Assembly (NCBI GenBank): GCA_021777105.1
Contig: JAIQZQ010000014.1
Span: forward strand, 1-64,000
Length of the DNA stretch: 64,000 nucleotides
Direction: 5' to 3'
DNA from: Candidatus Anammoxibacter sp.
GTDB taxonomy: Bacteria > Planctomycetota > Brocadiia > Brocadiales > Anammoxibacteraceae
The first letter of the stretch is position 1. Every line of letters begins with the position of its first letter. The position numbers and the translations under genes are program-made. Below are positions 1-8,965 of this stretch, piece after piece. The notes under the pieces are model-generated. The model had not been told where the DNA came from and made no database searches. It saw nothing but the letters and a program-made list of their open reading frames with translations.

Positions 1-206
1 TAAATACCTTATGGCATGGATACTGGATGCTGGTTTCTAGATGCCGGATGTCGGTATGATTTTAAATTTGCTCATTTCTAAGAAATGAAACCAACAATCT
101 AGTATCAAGCATCTAGCATCCAGTATCAAAAGGCATTACGCACCTATTAGCGCCATAGCAACAAATTTTAGCCGGCACATTTTTCAAACAACTAAATTGT
201 TACAAT
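1..206 (+). repeat. Dispersed ~210-bp repeat, copy 1
   Basis: This stretch closely matches 29618-29832 and, in reverse orientation, 55605-55803. It contains an internal inverted repeat: GATACTGGATGCT near base 18 is mirrored by AGCATCCAGTATC near 116-128. It ends at AACTAAATTGTTACAA. It looks like a non-coding, MITE-like or extragenic palindromic element and may begin before the window. The following ~230 bases up to the first gene hold only short hairpins (for example AAGGCTTTAGCCTT) and no gene. Confidence 0.75.
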
Positions 207-437
207 TTAAAACATTTATAGCTGTGCAGTCAAACAAATCGGATTTTCGAGAATTTATGTTCGTGTATGTTTTTTTCAAATGCAATGAAATAAAACCCTA
301 AAGGGTAAATTCCAACAAACTCCGCTTATTGGAGTTAAGGCTTTAGCCTTTTATTCATTAACAAATTTGGAAAATCTTGCGCTTTTGAGTATAACAATGC
401 TACAACCCGGCTGCTTGCCAATTTAACAGTTTAATAC

Positions 438-2120
438 CTATTCATCCGTAATCTTAAAGACCTCTTCAAGCGTTGTCAGCCCTTTTAAGGCCTTTTCAAT
501 GCCGTCATGTATCAGTTTGCGCATCCCGTTTTTAATGGCGGCTTTCTCTATTGTTTTAACGTCGGTGTTGTTGACTATGTAGTCATGGTAGCTGCTGTCC
601 ATTTTAAAAATTTCGTAAAGCCCAACCCTGCCGTGGTAGCCGGTGCCGCTGCAAGCATCGCAACCGGCGCCTTTGAAAAACATATGTCCGGCTTTAATTT
701 TTACCTTGGCGCCTAAAGCGTCCAGCTCTTTTTGCGCGTCTTTTATCTCTGTTTTACAATGGGCGCAAATTCTACGCACAAGCCTCTGAGCTATAATGGC
801 CCTTAGAGAAGCTGATACCAGGTAAGGCTGTATGCCCATGTCAGACAATCTTGGTATGGCCGCCACCGCGCTGTTGGTGTGAAGGGTAGATATAACAAGA
901 TGGCCTGTTAGCGAGGCCCTTATTGCGAGATTTGCCGTTTCCGCGTCGCGTATTTCACCCACCATTATTATGTCCGGATCCTGCCTGAGCATGGCGCGCA
1001 GGCCGGTGGGGAAATCCATCCCTATCTCCGGATTTACAGGGGTTTGCCTTATTAACGGCAGGTCGTACTCTATTGGGTCTTCAAGTGTAAGCACGTTTTT
1101 TTCAAGAGTGCTGACAATGCTTAGCGCCGCATAGAGGGTGCTCGTTTTGCCGCTGCCGGTTGGGCCCGTCACAAGGATTAGCCCGTGCGGGTTTGTTAAT
1201 ATCTCTCTAACCAGCTGCCTGCTTTTCGGCAAAAATCCCAACGTTTCAAGGTCCAGAGTTACGCGATCTTTATCCAGCACCCTTAGCACAATAGACTCGC
1301 CGTTTGAAATCGGCAGGGTTGACACCCTCAGGTCAACAACTCTGGTTCCGGTCTTAAACGAAATGCGGCCGTCCATTGGAATGCGTGTTTCAGTTATATC
1401 GAGATTGCCCATTATTTTTAGCCTGGCCGTCAAGGCGCGCTGCAACTCTTTCGGCACTAACACCTCCTGATGCATAACGCCGTCAATTCGAAAACGGACG
1501 CGGAACACTTTTTGATCCGGCTCAAAATGGATGTCGGTTGAGCGTGTTTTTATGGCCTTGGCGATTATCATGTCCACCAATTGAATAATAGGCATGGTGT
1601 CGCTTGACGTTTCGTCCAGCGACTCATCATTGTTGCCGAGCAGGGTCTTAATGGTGTTTTCGATTGAATCTTGCCTGACATAGCAGCGCTCAATTGCTTC
1701 GAATATGTCGTTCTTAGGCGCGGTTACAACATCGACGCTCATGCCTGTCTCAAGTTCAAGAGCGTCTATGGCGAGGATGTTAAGCGTGTCGGCGACCGCT
1801 ATTTTAATTGCCCGTTCATTGTGGCTAAGCGGCATTATCTGGTAATGGTTTGCAATGTTGTATGGGACGAGCTTTACCGTCTCGGGGTCAATGGGGTACT
1901 TGTTTATATCAACAATTTCGGTGCTGGACTCGTCCGCCAGAAATTGTGTAATAACATCCTGCGACAGAATACCGAGGTTTTCAAGGGCCTGACCAAGGTA
2001 TATGCCCCGGCTTTTGCCCTCGTTCAGCGCAATGTCCAGCTGTTCCTGCGAAATAAGGCCGCTATCTAAAAGTCGTTGGCCTAACGGTTTTGATGTTTTT
2101 TTAACTGCGTCCGCAGACAT
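438..2120 (-). CDS. gspE: GspE/PilB-type secretion or pilus assembly ATPase
   Basis: A 560-aa hexameric traffic ATPase that powers pseudopilus or type IV pilus extension at the inner membrane. An N-terminal MshEN/GspE_N region (about residues 10-145, motif LGQRLLDSGLISQEQL) is the fold that binds c-di-GMP in MshE. The catalytic part has Walker A GPTGSGKT (319-326), Walker B DIIMVGEIRD (383-392), a conserved HTN after STL near 412, and the zinc-type CxxC pairs C452/C455 and C487/C490 found in GspE/PilB. Length is normal. A clear AAGGAG lies just before the ATG. It is the last gene of a minus-strand pilus/c-di-GMP block. PilB and GspE cannot be separated without the other pilus genes, so the symbol is provisional. 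Confidence 0.93.
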   Translation of the reverse strand: MSADAVKKTSKPLGQRLLDSGLISQEQLDIALNEGKSRGIYLGQALENLGILSQDVITQFLADESSTEIVDINKYPIDPETVKLVPYNIANHYQIMPLSHNERAIKIAVADTLNILAIDALELETGMSVDVVTAPKNDIFEAIERCYVRQDSIENTIKTLLGNNDESLDETSSDTMPIIQLVDMIIAKAIKTRSTDIHFEPDQKVFRVRFRIDGVMHQEVLVPKELQRALTARLKIMGNLDITETRIPMDGRISFKTGTRVVDLRVSTLPISNGESIVLRVLDKDRVTLDLETLGFLPKSRQLVREILTNPHGLILVTGPTGSGKTSTLYAALSIVSTLEKNVLTLEDPIEYDLPLIRQTPVNPEIGMDFPTGLRAMLRQDPDIIMVGEIRDAETANLAIRASLTGHLVISTLHTNSAVAAIPRLSDMGIQPYLVSASLRAIIAQRLVRRICAHCKTEIKDAQKELDALGAKVKIKAGHMFFKGAGCDACSGTGYHGRVGLYEIFKMDSSYHDYIVNNTDVKTIEKAAIKNGMRKLIHDGIEKALKGLTTLEEVFKITDE

Positions 2121-2374
2121 AACGCTCCTTTACAATGAAACATTAGGATTTTCAAAACAAATCAATATTGTGCGCGGTGTGGTCTAAAACTGTGAGAATG
2201 CCTTTTGTAATTTTAAATAAAAGATGCCGGCAATGCGAGGGTTTTATATTTTTGAAAATGGTTGTGATTAATGCCTTTTAACGTGTGGTTATCCAACAAT
2301 AAGGCATAAAAGGCGGATAAATTCGGCGCTGCCCTCAAATGTTTCTATATTTGAGGTTCCGCAACTGGAACTAA

Positions 2375-3004
2375 TTATAGCGAAGCAAGATAGATATAGA
2401 GATTGTCGTTGTCTGCATCATATTTAACCTTGCCTGATCTCTCGAACCTGGCGGCGGTAAGCCCCTTGTCGATAATATTGTCTATCGCAGATGCTTGCGC
2501 ATCCGTTACTCCGGTTAGCTTTAGGGCTACAACCTGTTTGCTTGCCATGTCGTTTTTGTCGTCGTCGTCCAGATCCCATGATGTGGTGTCTGTTTTAACC
2601 GCGGCTGCCGTGCCTGATGCTCCGGTATTGGTCTCAATAGTTAAAGCGGTGCCTAATGAGAGATTTGCGACGGAGTTAATATATGGGCCGTTCCAGAACG
2701 CCCAAAGTCCGGTTGTGCCTACTGCATTTGCAATAAGTTCCGCCTGGAAAGAGGTGTCGGTTGCGGCCAGCACGCCTGACCCATTTAATGACTGCAATGA
2801 TCCGATATCCTTATACCAATTTGCCACGGCTTTGCTGTACGTGCCTATTTCAAGGGCAAAACGGGTGGATTTGGAGCCTTCAATCACTTCAAATACTTTT
2901 GGGGCCACAAAAGAGCCGAGTATGGCGACTACAGCTAATACGCCTACCATCTCTATGAGAGTAAACCCCTTGCGCTTTTTATTTTTAAAGAACCTTTTAT
3001 TCAT
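2375..3004 (-). CDS. Type IV prepilin-like protein
   Basis: A 209-aa protein with a class III signal: a short basic leader (KNKKRKG) followed by FTLIEMVGVLAVVAILGSF, the site cut by prepilin peptidase between G and F, with the conserved Glu at +5. One hydrophobic helix then leads into a soluble domain rich in Ser, Thr and Asp. Such proteins polymerise into pili or act as type II pseudopilins. A strong AAGGAGG sits 8 bases before the ATG. The ATPase gene lies directly downstream, which supports a joint role. The C-terminal domain matches no pilin I can name. Confidence 0.88.
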   Translation of the reverse strand: MNKRFFKNKKRKGFTLIEMVGVLAVVAILGSFVAPKVFEVIEGSKSTRFALEIGTYSKAVANWYKDIGSLQSLNGSGVLAATDTSFQAELIANAVGTTGLWAFWNGPYINSVANLSLGTALTIETNTGASGTAAAVKTDTTSWDLDDDDKNDMASKQVVALKLTGVTDAQASAIDNIIDKGLTAARFERSGKVKYDADNDNLYIYLASL

Positions 3005-3395
3005 TTTTAAAGCCTCCTTTTTCTCCCTCCGCCCAAAGAAAATTAGCTTATTAAACGCAAAACGCCTCCTTAAAACATTTTGCGTTGTTAATTGTTCTAT
3101 CCTTAAAACATTTACCTTAACGATAACGATAATAATTGCTTATTATTGTAATGCTTATTATATTTCTTCTCAATTAATCTAAAAGACATGGCAGATAGCC
3201 GTAACTTTTGATGCCGCTTAGGTTTCCATAAAGTTTATTATATTCAAGTTGAAGTAATTGCAATAAAAAACTTAAACTATTTATAATTGATTTTAATTAC
3301 AGCCACAGCCATTAACTTATTGACATATTTATAATGAAAACCTTGCCGTTATTGAAAAAACGCTTGCGATTTATAAAAGTTCTGGATTGGTTTGC
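3005..3395. other. AT-rich intergenic region
   Basis: About 390 bases between two minus-strand genes. It holds the strong ribosome binding site of the prepilin gene and a long AT-rich leader. The plus-strand reading frames here are not supported by any recognisable protein. No terminator or named element is visible. Confidence 0.5.
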
Positions 3396-3971
3396 CTATT
3401 TATTTAACTCCGCCAGAAACTCCTCCTTGGTTATAATTTTCTTTTTAATAAGCAGCTTTAACAAAGCGGCCAGAGGTTTTTCCGCTTTGCCGGAAGGCTT
3501 GCTTTCAGGCGCAATCTTAGCCTGATCTGATTTTGCGACTTTTGCCTCGGCAATTGACTCAATTTTTTTGCTTTCTCCCTGTTTTTGAATAGCAGTTTCA
3601 AGTTGGCTTTGGGTTAAATAGCCCATTTCAATCAATTTGTCGCCAATTTTCATCGACAGGTTTTTTCGCTGCTTATCAAGCGCCCGTCTTAGGTCCTCCT
3701 TTGTTACATATTTATTTTCTATTAAAACTTCACCCAAAGGGCGTTTGATTCCGTCTGTTTTGTTTGCCTGGCCCTGTTTTTTTAAGGCCGCGTCTAATTG
3801 ATCGCCTGTTATGTACCCCATTTCGACCAACAAATCGCCTACTTTTGTGGTTGAGCTTTTTTTCTGTTCTTGAAGCGCTTCAAACAGTTGCTGGTTGGTT
3901 ATAAAACCCTCAAGCACAAGAATTTTGCCTAATGGAACACTTTTTGCAGATGAACTTGATCTCATTTTCAT
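3396..3971 (-). CDS. Tandem MshEN-like (GspE N-domain) repeat protein
   Basis: A 191-aa protein made of repeated 30-residue helical units of the form LGxxLxxxGxIxxxxLxxALxxQ. Four clear copies occur (PLGKILVLEGFITNQQL, KVGDLLVEMGYITGDQL, PLGEVLIENKYVTKEDL, KIGDKLIEMGYLTQSQL) and a weaker fifth near the C-terminus. Two such units form the MshEN fold, which binds c-di-GMP in pilus ATPases, so the protein may carry two nucleotide-binding modules without a catalytic domain. There is no signal peptide. It sits among pilus and PilZ genes, which fits a c-di-GMP-responsive adaptor. Binding is an inference from the repeat pattern only. Confidence 0.75.
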   Translation of the reverse strand: MKMRSSSSAKSVPLGKILVLEGFITNQQLFEALQEQKKSSTTKVGDLLVEMGYITGDQLDAALKKQGQANKTDGIKRPLGEVLIENKYVTKEDLRRALDKQRKNLSMKIGDKLIEMGYLTQSQLETAIQKQGESKKIESIAEAKVAKSDQAKIAPESKPSGKAEKPLAALLKLLIKKKIITKEEFLAELNK

Positions 3972-4118
3972 TAAAACAATAACCTTATATTCAGAAATGC
4001 TATTATAAAAGAAAACAATCTATTAAATGCTTGTCTAATTGTCAATATTAATTATCATATGCTTTAATAGTTTGTTTAAAACGCAAATAGCAAGGTTACA
4101 TTCGAAAAAAAAAAGAGG

Positions 4119-4862
4119 CTAGTCAACTGCGGCATATTTCCGCATTTCAGATACGAACATTTTAATCCTTAATTCCGCTTTTTGATCCAGGTTAACAAAC
4201 TCCATCCCAATATAGGTCTTAACCGTGTCGTGCCTGATATTTCGATAAATTGACGGCATTAAAATGTCTTGTTCTTCTCCAGGCAGCTTTAGCGACAACA
4301 GCGCTTCCCTTTTATCGGTATTGGCAAGGGCTTTAATATCTTTTTGCTCAATGGAAGTGTTCAATACCGCCATTTGGCAGCCGATCTCGCTAATATCAAG
4401 TATGCTTCCTGAAAAAATTCCAATTTTAAACTTTATTTTTGCGGGCAAAACTATTGCTGCTCTAATATGCCGTCTAAGATTGCACTCTTCAGCGTCAACG
4501 GGGTATTTTATGACCATTAATTTTATCGGGTCGGATATGACCCTCAATAAACTTGTTCTAAACCCGTAAACAGAGCCTTCGTGCACATATTTGCAAATTA
4601 CTTCGGCTTGTAAATGCATGTTGCATTTATCCACTGTATCCCGGTCAATAATATCGGGCAAATCCGCGATGATGTAACCGTTGTGTTTTATGCCGAGCAG
4701 GGGGCATTTGATTTTTACATTTATGCTCTTTATCTCAATGACCAGAGTAGACGAGACGTCAATAGATAAACGGAACTGCTTTTTAGACGTGGTTTTTACA
4801 GGATCCAGATTTGTCACATATTTTTCTTGCCCAAAATTATCGTTAGTTTTTTTATCTTTCAT
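4119..4862 (-). CDS. PilZ-domain c-di-GMP receptor with YcgR-like N-domain
   Basis: A 247-aa cytoplasmic protein. Residues about 25-130 resemble the YcgR/PilZN domain (ending DPIKLMVIKYP). Residues about 130-240 form a PilZ domain with the RRxxR start (RRHIRAAI) and the DxSxxG motif (DISEIG), the two signatures that hold c-di-GMP. Proteins of this architecture adjust flagellar or pilus motility or exopolysaccharide output. The nearby gene at 5459-5806 is a stand-alone paralogue of its N-domain. It lies in the same minus-strand block as the pilus ATPase. Confidence 0.85.
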   Translation of the reverse strand: MKDKKTNDNFGQEKYVTNLDPVKTTSKKQFRLSIDVSSTLVIEIKSINVKIKCPLLGIKHNGYIIADLPDIIDRDTVDKCNMHLQAEVICKYVHEGSVYGFRTSLLRVISDPIKLMVIKYPVDAEECNLRRHIRAAIVLPAKIKFKIGIFSGSILDISEIGCQMAVLNTSIEQKDIKALANTDKREALLSLKLPGEEQDILMPSIYRNIRHDTVKTYIGMEFVNLDQKAELRIKMFVSEMRKYAAVD

Positions 4863-4922
4863 TGCCTGGGTTGTTAAATTTTTCTTAAATTTACTTTAAA
4901 TATTATATGAAATGTGGCGCTT

Positions 4923-5315
4923 TTAATTGCTGATGTCGAGTTCGCGCTTTCTTTGCAATGCTTGTTTAACATTGTCTGAAAGTACTTTAATGTCGAAAGG
5001 TTTGTTAATAAAGGCAAAGGGTTTTATCTCTTCCAAATTCTCCGACGTAAATTTGTTTGTAAAACCTGTTATCATGATAAACTGGCAATTAAGGCCGAGG
5101 CTTTTCGCCTTTTTTAAAAGATCGGCTCCCGTCGCGCCGGGCATTTGAAGATCGGTAACTACAACATCGTAATCATTGCCCTGGTTGAGCTCGTTTAGGG
5201 CTTCGCGGCTATTTGTAAAAGCCGTGACGGTATAGCCTTCAATCTCAAGCGTCTGTGAAATCAGGTCGCATATCAGCTCTTCGTCGTCAACTACAAGCGC
5301 TTTTCCTATTGGCAT
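4923..5315 (-). CDS. Single-domain response regulator (CheY-like receiver)
   Basis: A 130-aa stand-alone receiver. The acidic pair DD at residues 10-11, the phospho-acceptor D55 in VVVTDLQMPG, the T83 position in MITGF and K105 in NKPF are all present, so it should be phosphorylatable. There is no output domain; it probably acts by protein contact. It is flanked by two PilZN-type proteins, suggesting phospho-relay input into the c-di-GMP/pilus block. The cognate kinase is not in the window. Confidence 0.9.
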   Translation of the reverse strand: MPIGKALVVDDEELICDLISQTLEIEGYTVTAFTNSREALNELNQGNDYDVVVTDLQMPGATGADLLKKAKSLGLNCQFIMITGFTNKFTSENLEEIKPFAFINKPFDIKVLSDNVKQALQRKRELDISN

Positions 5316-5458
5316 ATGTCTGTTTTTACGTCTATATTTGCTAAAAGTTCCAAATAGTTAACGACCGCCGCAATATTATCGCTTTTATTTGGCGTTGTTA
5401 ATTTTAAAACAATTATTAGTTTAAAATATGTAAATTAGCTAAGCTCCGGTTTCTTTTT

Positions 5459-5806
5459 TTAACCGGCTCCGGTTTTTTTTGTTTCTGAAACTTCAGTTGG
5501 GTGTTTAAGCACCATTACTTTTATGGGCGAAGTAATCACGCCTATAATGTCTGATCTAAAACTTAGATTCGCGCCGGCGAACGAATATGTTACGTTAATT
5601 TTTTTGTTTTCATCCTTCTCGCAGTTTGCAATGAATTGCGGGTCTACAATATGTGGCAGCTTTAGTATCAGGTACTCATCTTGAGACAAGCCTATTAGTT
5701 CGCTTTTAAAATACGCCGGGATAGTCTCTACCGTGCAGGTTAGTTCCGTTCCGATATCTATTGCCATCCGAACGCCGCATGATTTTCCTGTAAAAAAATC
5801 GTCCAT
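5459..5806 (-). CDS. Stand-alone PilZN/YcgR-N-like domain protein
   Basis: A 115-aa protein that aligns with residues ~27-130 of the PilZ protein at 4119-4862: both share a LP-x-IVD/IID segment, a Phe-Arg-Ser-like strand and SPIKVMVLKHP against DPIKLMVIKYP. It lacks the PilZ domain altogether, so it should not bind c-di-GMP in the usual way. It may be a partner or competitor for the N-domain's target. No signal peptide or membrane segment is visible. Confidence 0.6.
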   Translation of the reverse strand: MDDFFTGKSCGVRMAIDIGTELTCTVETIPAYFKSELIGLSQDEYLILKLPHIVDPQFIANCEKDENKKINVTYSFAGANLSFRSDIIGVITSPIKVMVLKHPTEVSETKKTGAG

Positions 5807-5873
5807 TTTTTTGGGCCTCTTTTACCGCTGGTCATAAGAAACGCGCCTGTGTTCCGCGCTCCGTAAATTATTT

Positions 5874-6011
5874 TTAAAAATCGCGCACAATCAAACTTAC
5901 CATGCTTGCGATAATGAAGCATCCGCCAAAGATATAAGTGTAGAGTTTTAGGGTTTTAAGAGTCCTTTTTCGTTTTTTTACGCCGTTTCCGTTTTTTTTG
6001 GATATTGTCAT
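5874..6011 (-). CDS. Small single-pass membrane protein (45 aa)
   Basis: A short open frame starting MTISKKNGNGVKKRKRT, highly basic for about 20 residues, followed by one hydrophobic segment (YIFGGCFIIASMVSLIV) and a short tail ending RDF. AAAGGCGG lies 6 bases before the ATG. The basic N-terminus suggests it stays in the cytoplasm with the C-terminus outside. It sits between the PilZN-like gene and the sigma-54 activator, on the same strand. The length is minimal, so it could be a chance frame, but start, ribosome site and topology agree. Confidence 0.5.
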   Translation of the reverse strand: MTISKKNGNGVKKRKRTLKTLKLYTYIFGGCFIIASMVSLIVRDF

Positions 6012-6352
6012 AAAATTCCGCCTTTTTCAAATTATTGCCGGCTGTCGGAAATTAAATAATTATGAATATCACGCAAATGGGATGCCAAAAATGGCTCGCG
6101 ATGATGGAGTGTTGTAACTTTATATACGGCAATATGTTAGCGCGGTTATTGTTGTTTTTTAGCAGGCTGCGGCAATGTCCATGTGGCACATTTGTTACAC
6201 CTAGAGGTTTAGGAGTGTCGCGTCTTGGTAGTTGTAACTGTTTGAAGTGTATGTGGTTACGGTGATTGTTGTAAAAATTACATTGTGGTGTAACTTTTCT
6301 AACGGCAAGTTTGCTCTTTTTATCCTGTTGCATAATGGCCGGCTTGGAAATA
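6012..6352. other. Intergenic region with repeated TGTAAC-type words
   Basis: About 340 bases downstream of the sigma-54 activator. The words GTTGTAAC, TTGTTACA, AGTTGTAACTG and GTGTAAC recur in both orientations between 6110 and 6300. Reading frames here have no recognisable homology and odd composition, so I treat the region as non-coding. Confidence 0.35.
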
Positions 6353-7906
6353 TTATCTTTTAGCCGGTTCCATCTGGATATTATATTGAGCAATTTTGTT
6401 GTTTAAGGCTGCGCGGCTTATGCCTAGTTTTTTAGAAGCCGCGGATTTATTCCAGTTTGCCGTCTGCAACATATCACTGACCACTTCTTTTTCAACAGAA
6501 CGAATAATTTCCTTTAATTTAGCTCCATTTGGATTTGGCTTTAAATGGTCGGATTTCAGGCTTTGGTTGCCAAGTATTTCAAGCGGAATATACCTGGTTT
6601 CTATTGTTTCGTTTTTGCCTGATAAAATAATCAGGCTCTCAATAAGGTTTTTCAGCTCGCGAATGTTGCCCGGCCAGTCATAGTTTGTTAACAGCTCCAT
6701 AACGTCCTTGCTTATCTCCTTTTTCTTTATGTTGTGCGTCTCGGAGTACGATTCAAGGAAATAATTGATAAGCGCGATTATATCCTCTCTTCTTTCCCGC
6801 AACGGAGGCATTTTAATATGAATATTGTTTATGCGGTAAAAAAGGTCGGTTCTGAACAGCCCCTGGTCAACCTGTTTCTTAAGTCTTTTGTTTGTGGCCG
6901 CTATTATTCTGACATCCACCTTTATTTGGTTTGCTCCGCCTACCTTATAAAACGTTCCATTTTCCAGCACCCTCAATATTTGAGCTTGCGTCTCAAGCTT
7001 CATATCGCCTATCTCATCCAGAAAGATTGATCCGCCGTCGGCGATTTCAAACAGCCCGCTCTTTTCCGAAATAGCGCCTGTAAAGGCCCCTTTTTCGTGG
7101 CCGAACAACTCAGAGCTTAAAAGCGTGTCGTTGAAAGTTGAGCAATTTAGTATGACAAACATTTGATCTCTGCGCGGGCTGTTATAGTGAACGGCGGATG
7201 CCAGCAGTTCTTTGCCGACGCCGCTTTCGCCCTCAATCAGCACCGGTATTTCGCTGTTTTCAACCAGTTCAAGGATGTCGAATATCTTTTTCATTGCCGC
7301 GCTTGTGCCGATAATGCCTTTGTATTTGGCGTTGTAAGCCCTTTCAAGCAATACGGACTGGCGCTTGATTATCTCTTCCTTTTCATGCAAAAGTTCGTAT
7401 GAAGCAACCAATTCCCTGGCTATTAATTCTATAAAATCAAGCAAGTATTCCTTGCTGTCGGCGCTTATTAAGCTCAGTTTGTCGTAAGATTGTTTTGCGA
7501 GGGGTTTGTTAATATCAAGTTTTGCAAGTTTGTCAATTCGCTTTTTAAGCTCTGCAATTTTCATCTTTTGAGCCAATATGCCTGCTCCCACAATGGCTCC
7601 GGCGTAATTTCCATTGGCAAATATCGGCACTGCGGCGACTTTAAGGCCTGCGTGGCATTTATAGGTGAAAGGTTTTTGCGAGGAGTTGAACTCTTTCAGG
7701 TTTTTTTTGTAATTTTGCAAGCAGGCGCGGGCTCCGTTGGCGCTGGAATTGGCCAGATTGCATAGAAGATTTTGGCAACTCAAGCCTCCGTTTTTCCAGT
7801 TGCCGTATTCATCGTAAATTTTAATGTCAATTCCCCACCATTTATGGCATATGTTGCGGAATATTTCAAAAACGTTTGATTTGACTATTTGATCCCATTT
7901 ATACAT
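6353..7906 (-). CDS. Sigma-54-dependent activator with PocR-type sensor
   Basis: A 517-aa enhancer-binding protein. Residues ~5-165 look like a PocR ligand-sensing domain (WDQIVKS..., several Cys, CHAGLKVAAVPIFANGNYAG). The AAA+ domain follows with Walker A GESGVGKE (226-233), the sigma-54 contact loop GAFTGA (273-278) and Walker B IFLDEIGD (near 294). A C-terminal Fis-type helix-turn-helix (NWNKSAASKKLGISRAAL) binds DNA. It should remodel sigma-54 polymerase at a promoter not identified here; its position beside the pilus block suggests, but does not prove, that it controls it. PocR domains often sense small metabolites through Cys residues. Confidence 0.92.
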   Translation of the reverse strand: MYKWDQIVKSNVFEIFRNICHKWWGIDIKIYDEYGNWKNGGLSCQNLLCNLANSSANGARACLQNYKKNLKEFNSSQKPFTYKCHAGLKVAAVPIFANGNYAGAIVGAGILAQKMKIAELKKRIDKLAKLDINKPLAKQSYDKLSLISADSKEYLLDFIELIARELVASYELLHEKEEIIKRQSVLLERAYNAKYKGIIGTSAAMKKIFDILELVENSEIPVLIEGESGVGKELLASAVHYNSPRRDQMFVILNCSTFNDTLLSSELFGHEKGAFTGAISEKSGLFEIADGGSIFLDEIGDMKLETQAQILRVLENGTFYKVGGANQIKVDVRIIAATNKRLKKQVDQGLFRTDLFYRINNIHIKMPPLRERREDIIALINYFLESYSETHNIKKKEISKDVMELLTNYDWPGNIRELKNLIESLIILSGKNETIETRYIPLEILGNQSLKSDHLKPNPNGAKLKEIIRSVEKEVVSDMLQTANWNKSAASKKLGISRAALNNKIAQYNIQMEPAKR

Positions 7907-8224
7907 TCTGTTTTTTTAACTCAATAATTTTTAACGTAATTATAGCAATGCCTTAATCGGTTGAGGCGCGGCAATCTGCTGAACTTTCAATGATATCTGA
8001 TTTTAACCTGACTCACAACCAAAAACATAACCGGCTATAGGCAATATGGCTTTAAATGCGCGCGGGTCCGCGCTTTTTGTTTTTGCTGAAAGCCGGTTTC
8101 ATTTTTTTAAAATAAGGTTTAAACTGTCCTGTTGTGCCGCTATAATTGCGGTTATTATTTATAGGCTCTTTTTTAAATCGTTCTTGGCCTGACCGTAAAA
8201 CCTATTTTAAGGAATGGATAATAC
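7907..8224. other. Divergent intergenic region
   Basis: About 320 bases between the minus-strand activator and the plus-strand response regulator, so it must hold promoters for both. I see no convincing -24/-12 or -35/-10 pair. The stretch before 8225 ends in AAGGAATGGATAATAC ahead of the ATG, giving a ribosome site. Confidence 0.4.
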
Positions 8225-8833
8225 ATGGAAAAAGCGCAGGTTTTGATTGTTGAAGATGAGAAGACCATAGCAAAATTTGTGGAGATACATTTAAAAAACA
8301 TGGGATATGGCGTGACCGGCATTGCGGACACCGGCGAGCTGGCGCTTGAAAAAATAAAGGAGCGTTTGCCGGACATTGTGTTGATGGACATTATGCTTAA
8401 AGGCGATATGGACGGCATAGAAACGGCAAAAATTGTTCGCGATCAATTCGGGGCTCCGGTGATATATCTGTCGGCATGCAACGATAACGAAACCCTTGAA
8501 CGGGCAAAGATAACCGAGCCGTTTGGGTACCTTAACAAGCCGTTTGAAGATAGGGAGTTGCAAATCGTGATTGAGATCGCCCTTTATAAACGCAAGATGG
8601 AGAAAGAGCAGCAGAAATTGATTAAGGATCTGCGGCAGGCTTTGGACGACATAAATACCCTGCACGGGTTGTTGCCTATATGTTCCGGATGCAAAAAGAT
8701 ACGGAATGAAAAAGGGTACTGGAAGCAGCTTGAGGATTATTTGCACAAACGTTCCGGCTCTAAATTTACGCATGGGCTTTGCCCGGATTGTAAAACCGAG
8801 CTTTATCCGGAGATTTTCAAAGATAGGCCATAG
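8225..8833 (+). CDS. Response regulator with Cys-rich C-terminal module
   Basis: A 202-aa protein. The receiver domain (1-~120) has the DE pair at 11-12, phospho-acceptor D55 in IVLMDIML and K109 in LNKPF. A coiled linker (~125-150, EKEQQKLIKDLRQALDDI) leads into a conserved tail: LLPICSGCKKIRNEKGYW followed by a YLHKRSGSKFTHGLCPDC segment. This CxxCKKIR...HGxCPxC module is often seen at the ends of receiver and PAS proteins and has four Cys that could bind metal or sense redox. No DNA-binding domain is present. The gene stands alone upstream of aconitase. Confidence 0.88.
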   Translation: MEKAQVLIVEDEKTIAKFVEIHLKNMGYGVTGIADTGELALEKIKERLPDIVLMDIMLKGDMDGIETAKIVRDQFGAPVIYLSACNDNETLERAKITEPFGYLNKPFEDRELQIVIEIALYKRKMEKEQQKLIKDLRQALDDINTLHGLLPICSGCKKIRNEKGYWKQLEDYLHKRSGSKFTHGLCPDCKTELYPEIFKDRP

Positions 8834-8965
8834 ACGGGGCTCGAATAAATAAATAAATAAAAAAAATAAATTTAAATTTTTAATATTAAGGCAGGCGGAA
8901 AGTTGGCGCATGATTGATTTGCAATTAAACTGCGCTTATGCCGCTATCGACGGAGCGCAAGAATT

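Noticed and set aside
2403..3182. 259-aa plus-strand frame opposite the prepilin gene
   Set aside because: It is the reverse reading of a clear prepilin with a classic cleavage site.
6052..6393. 113-aa minus-strand open frame overlapping the end of the sigma-54 activator
   Set aside because: It overlaps a confident gene, has His/Asn-rich random composition and no ribosome site.
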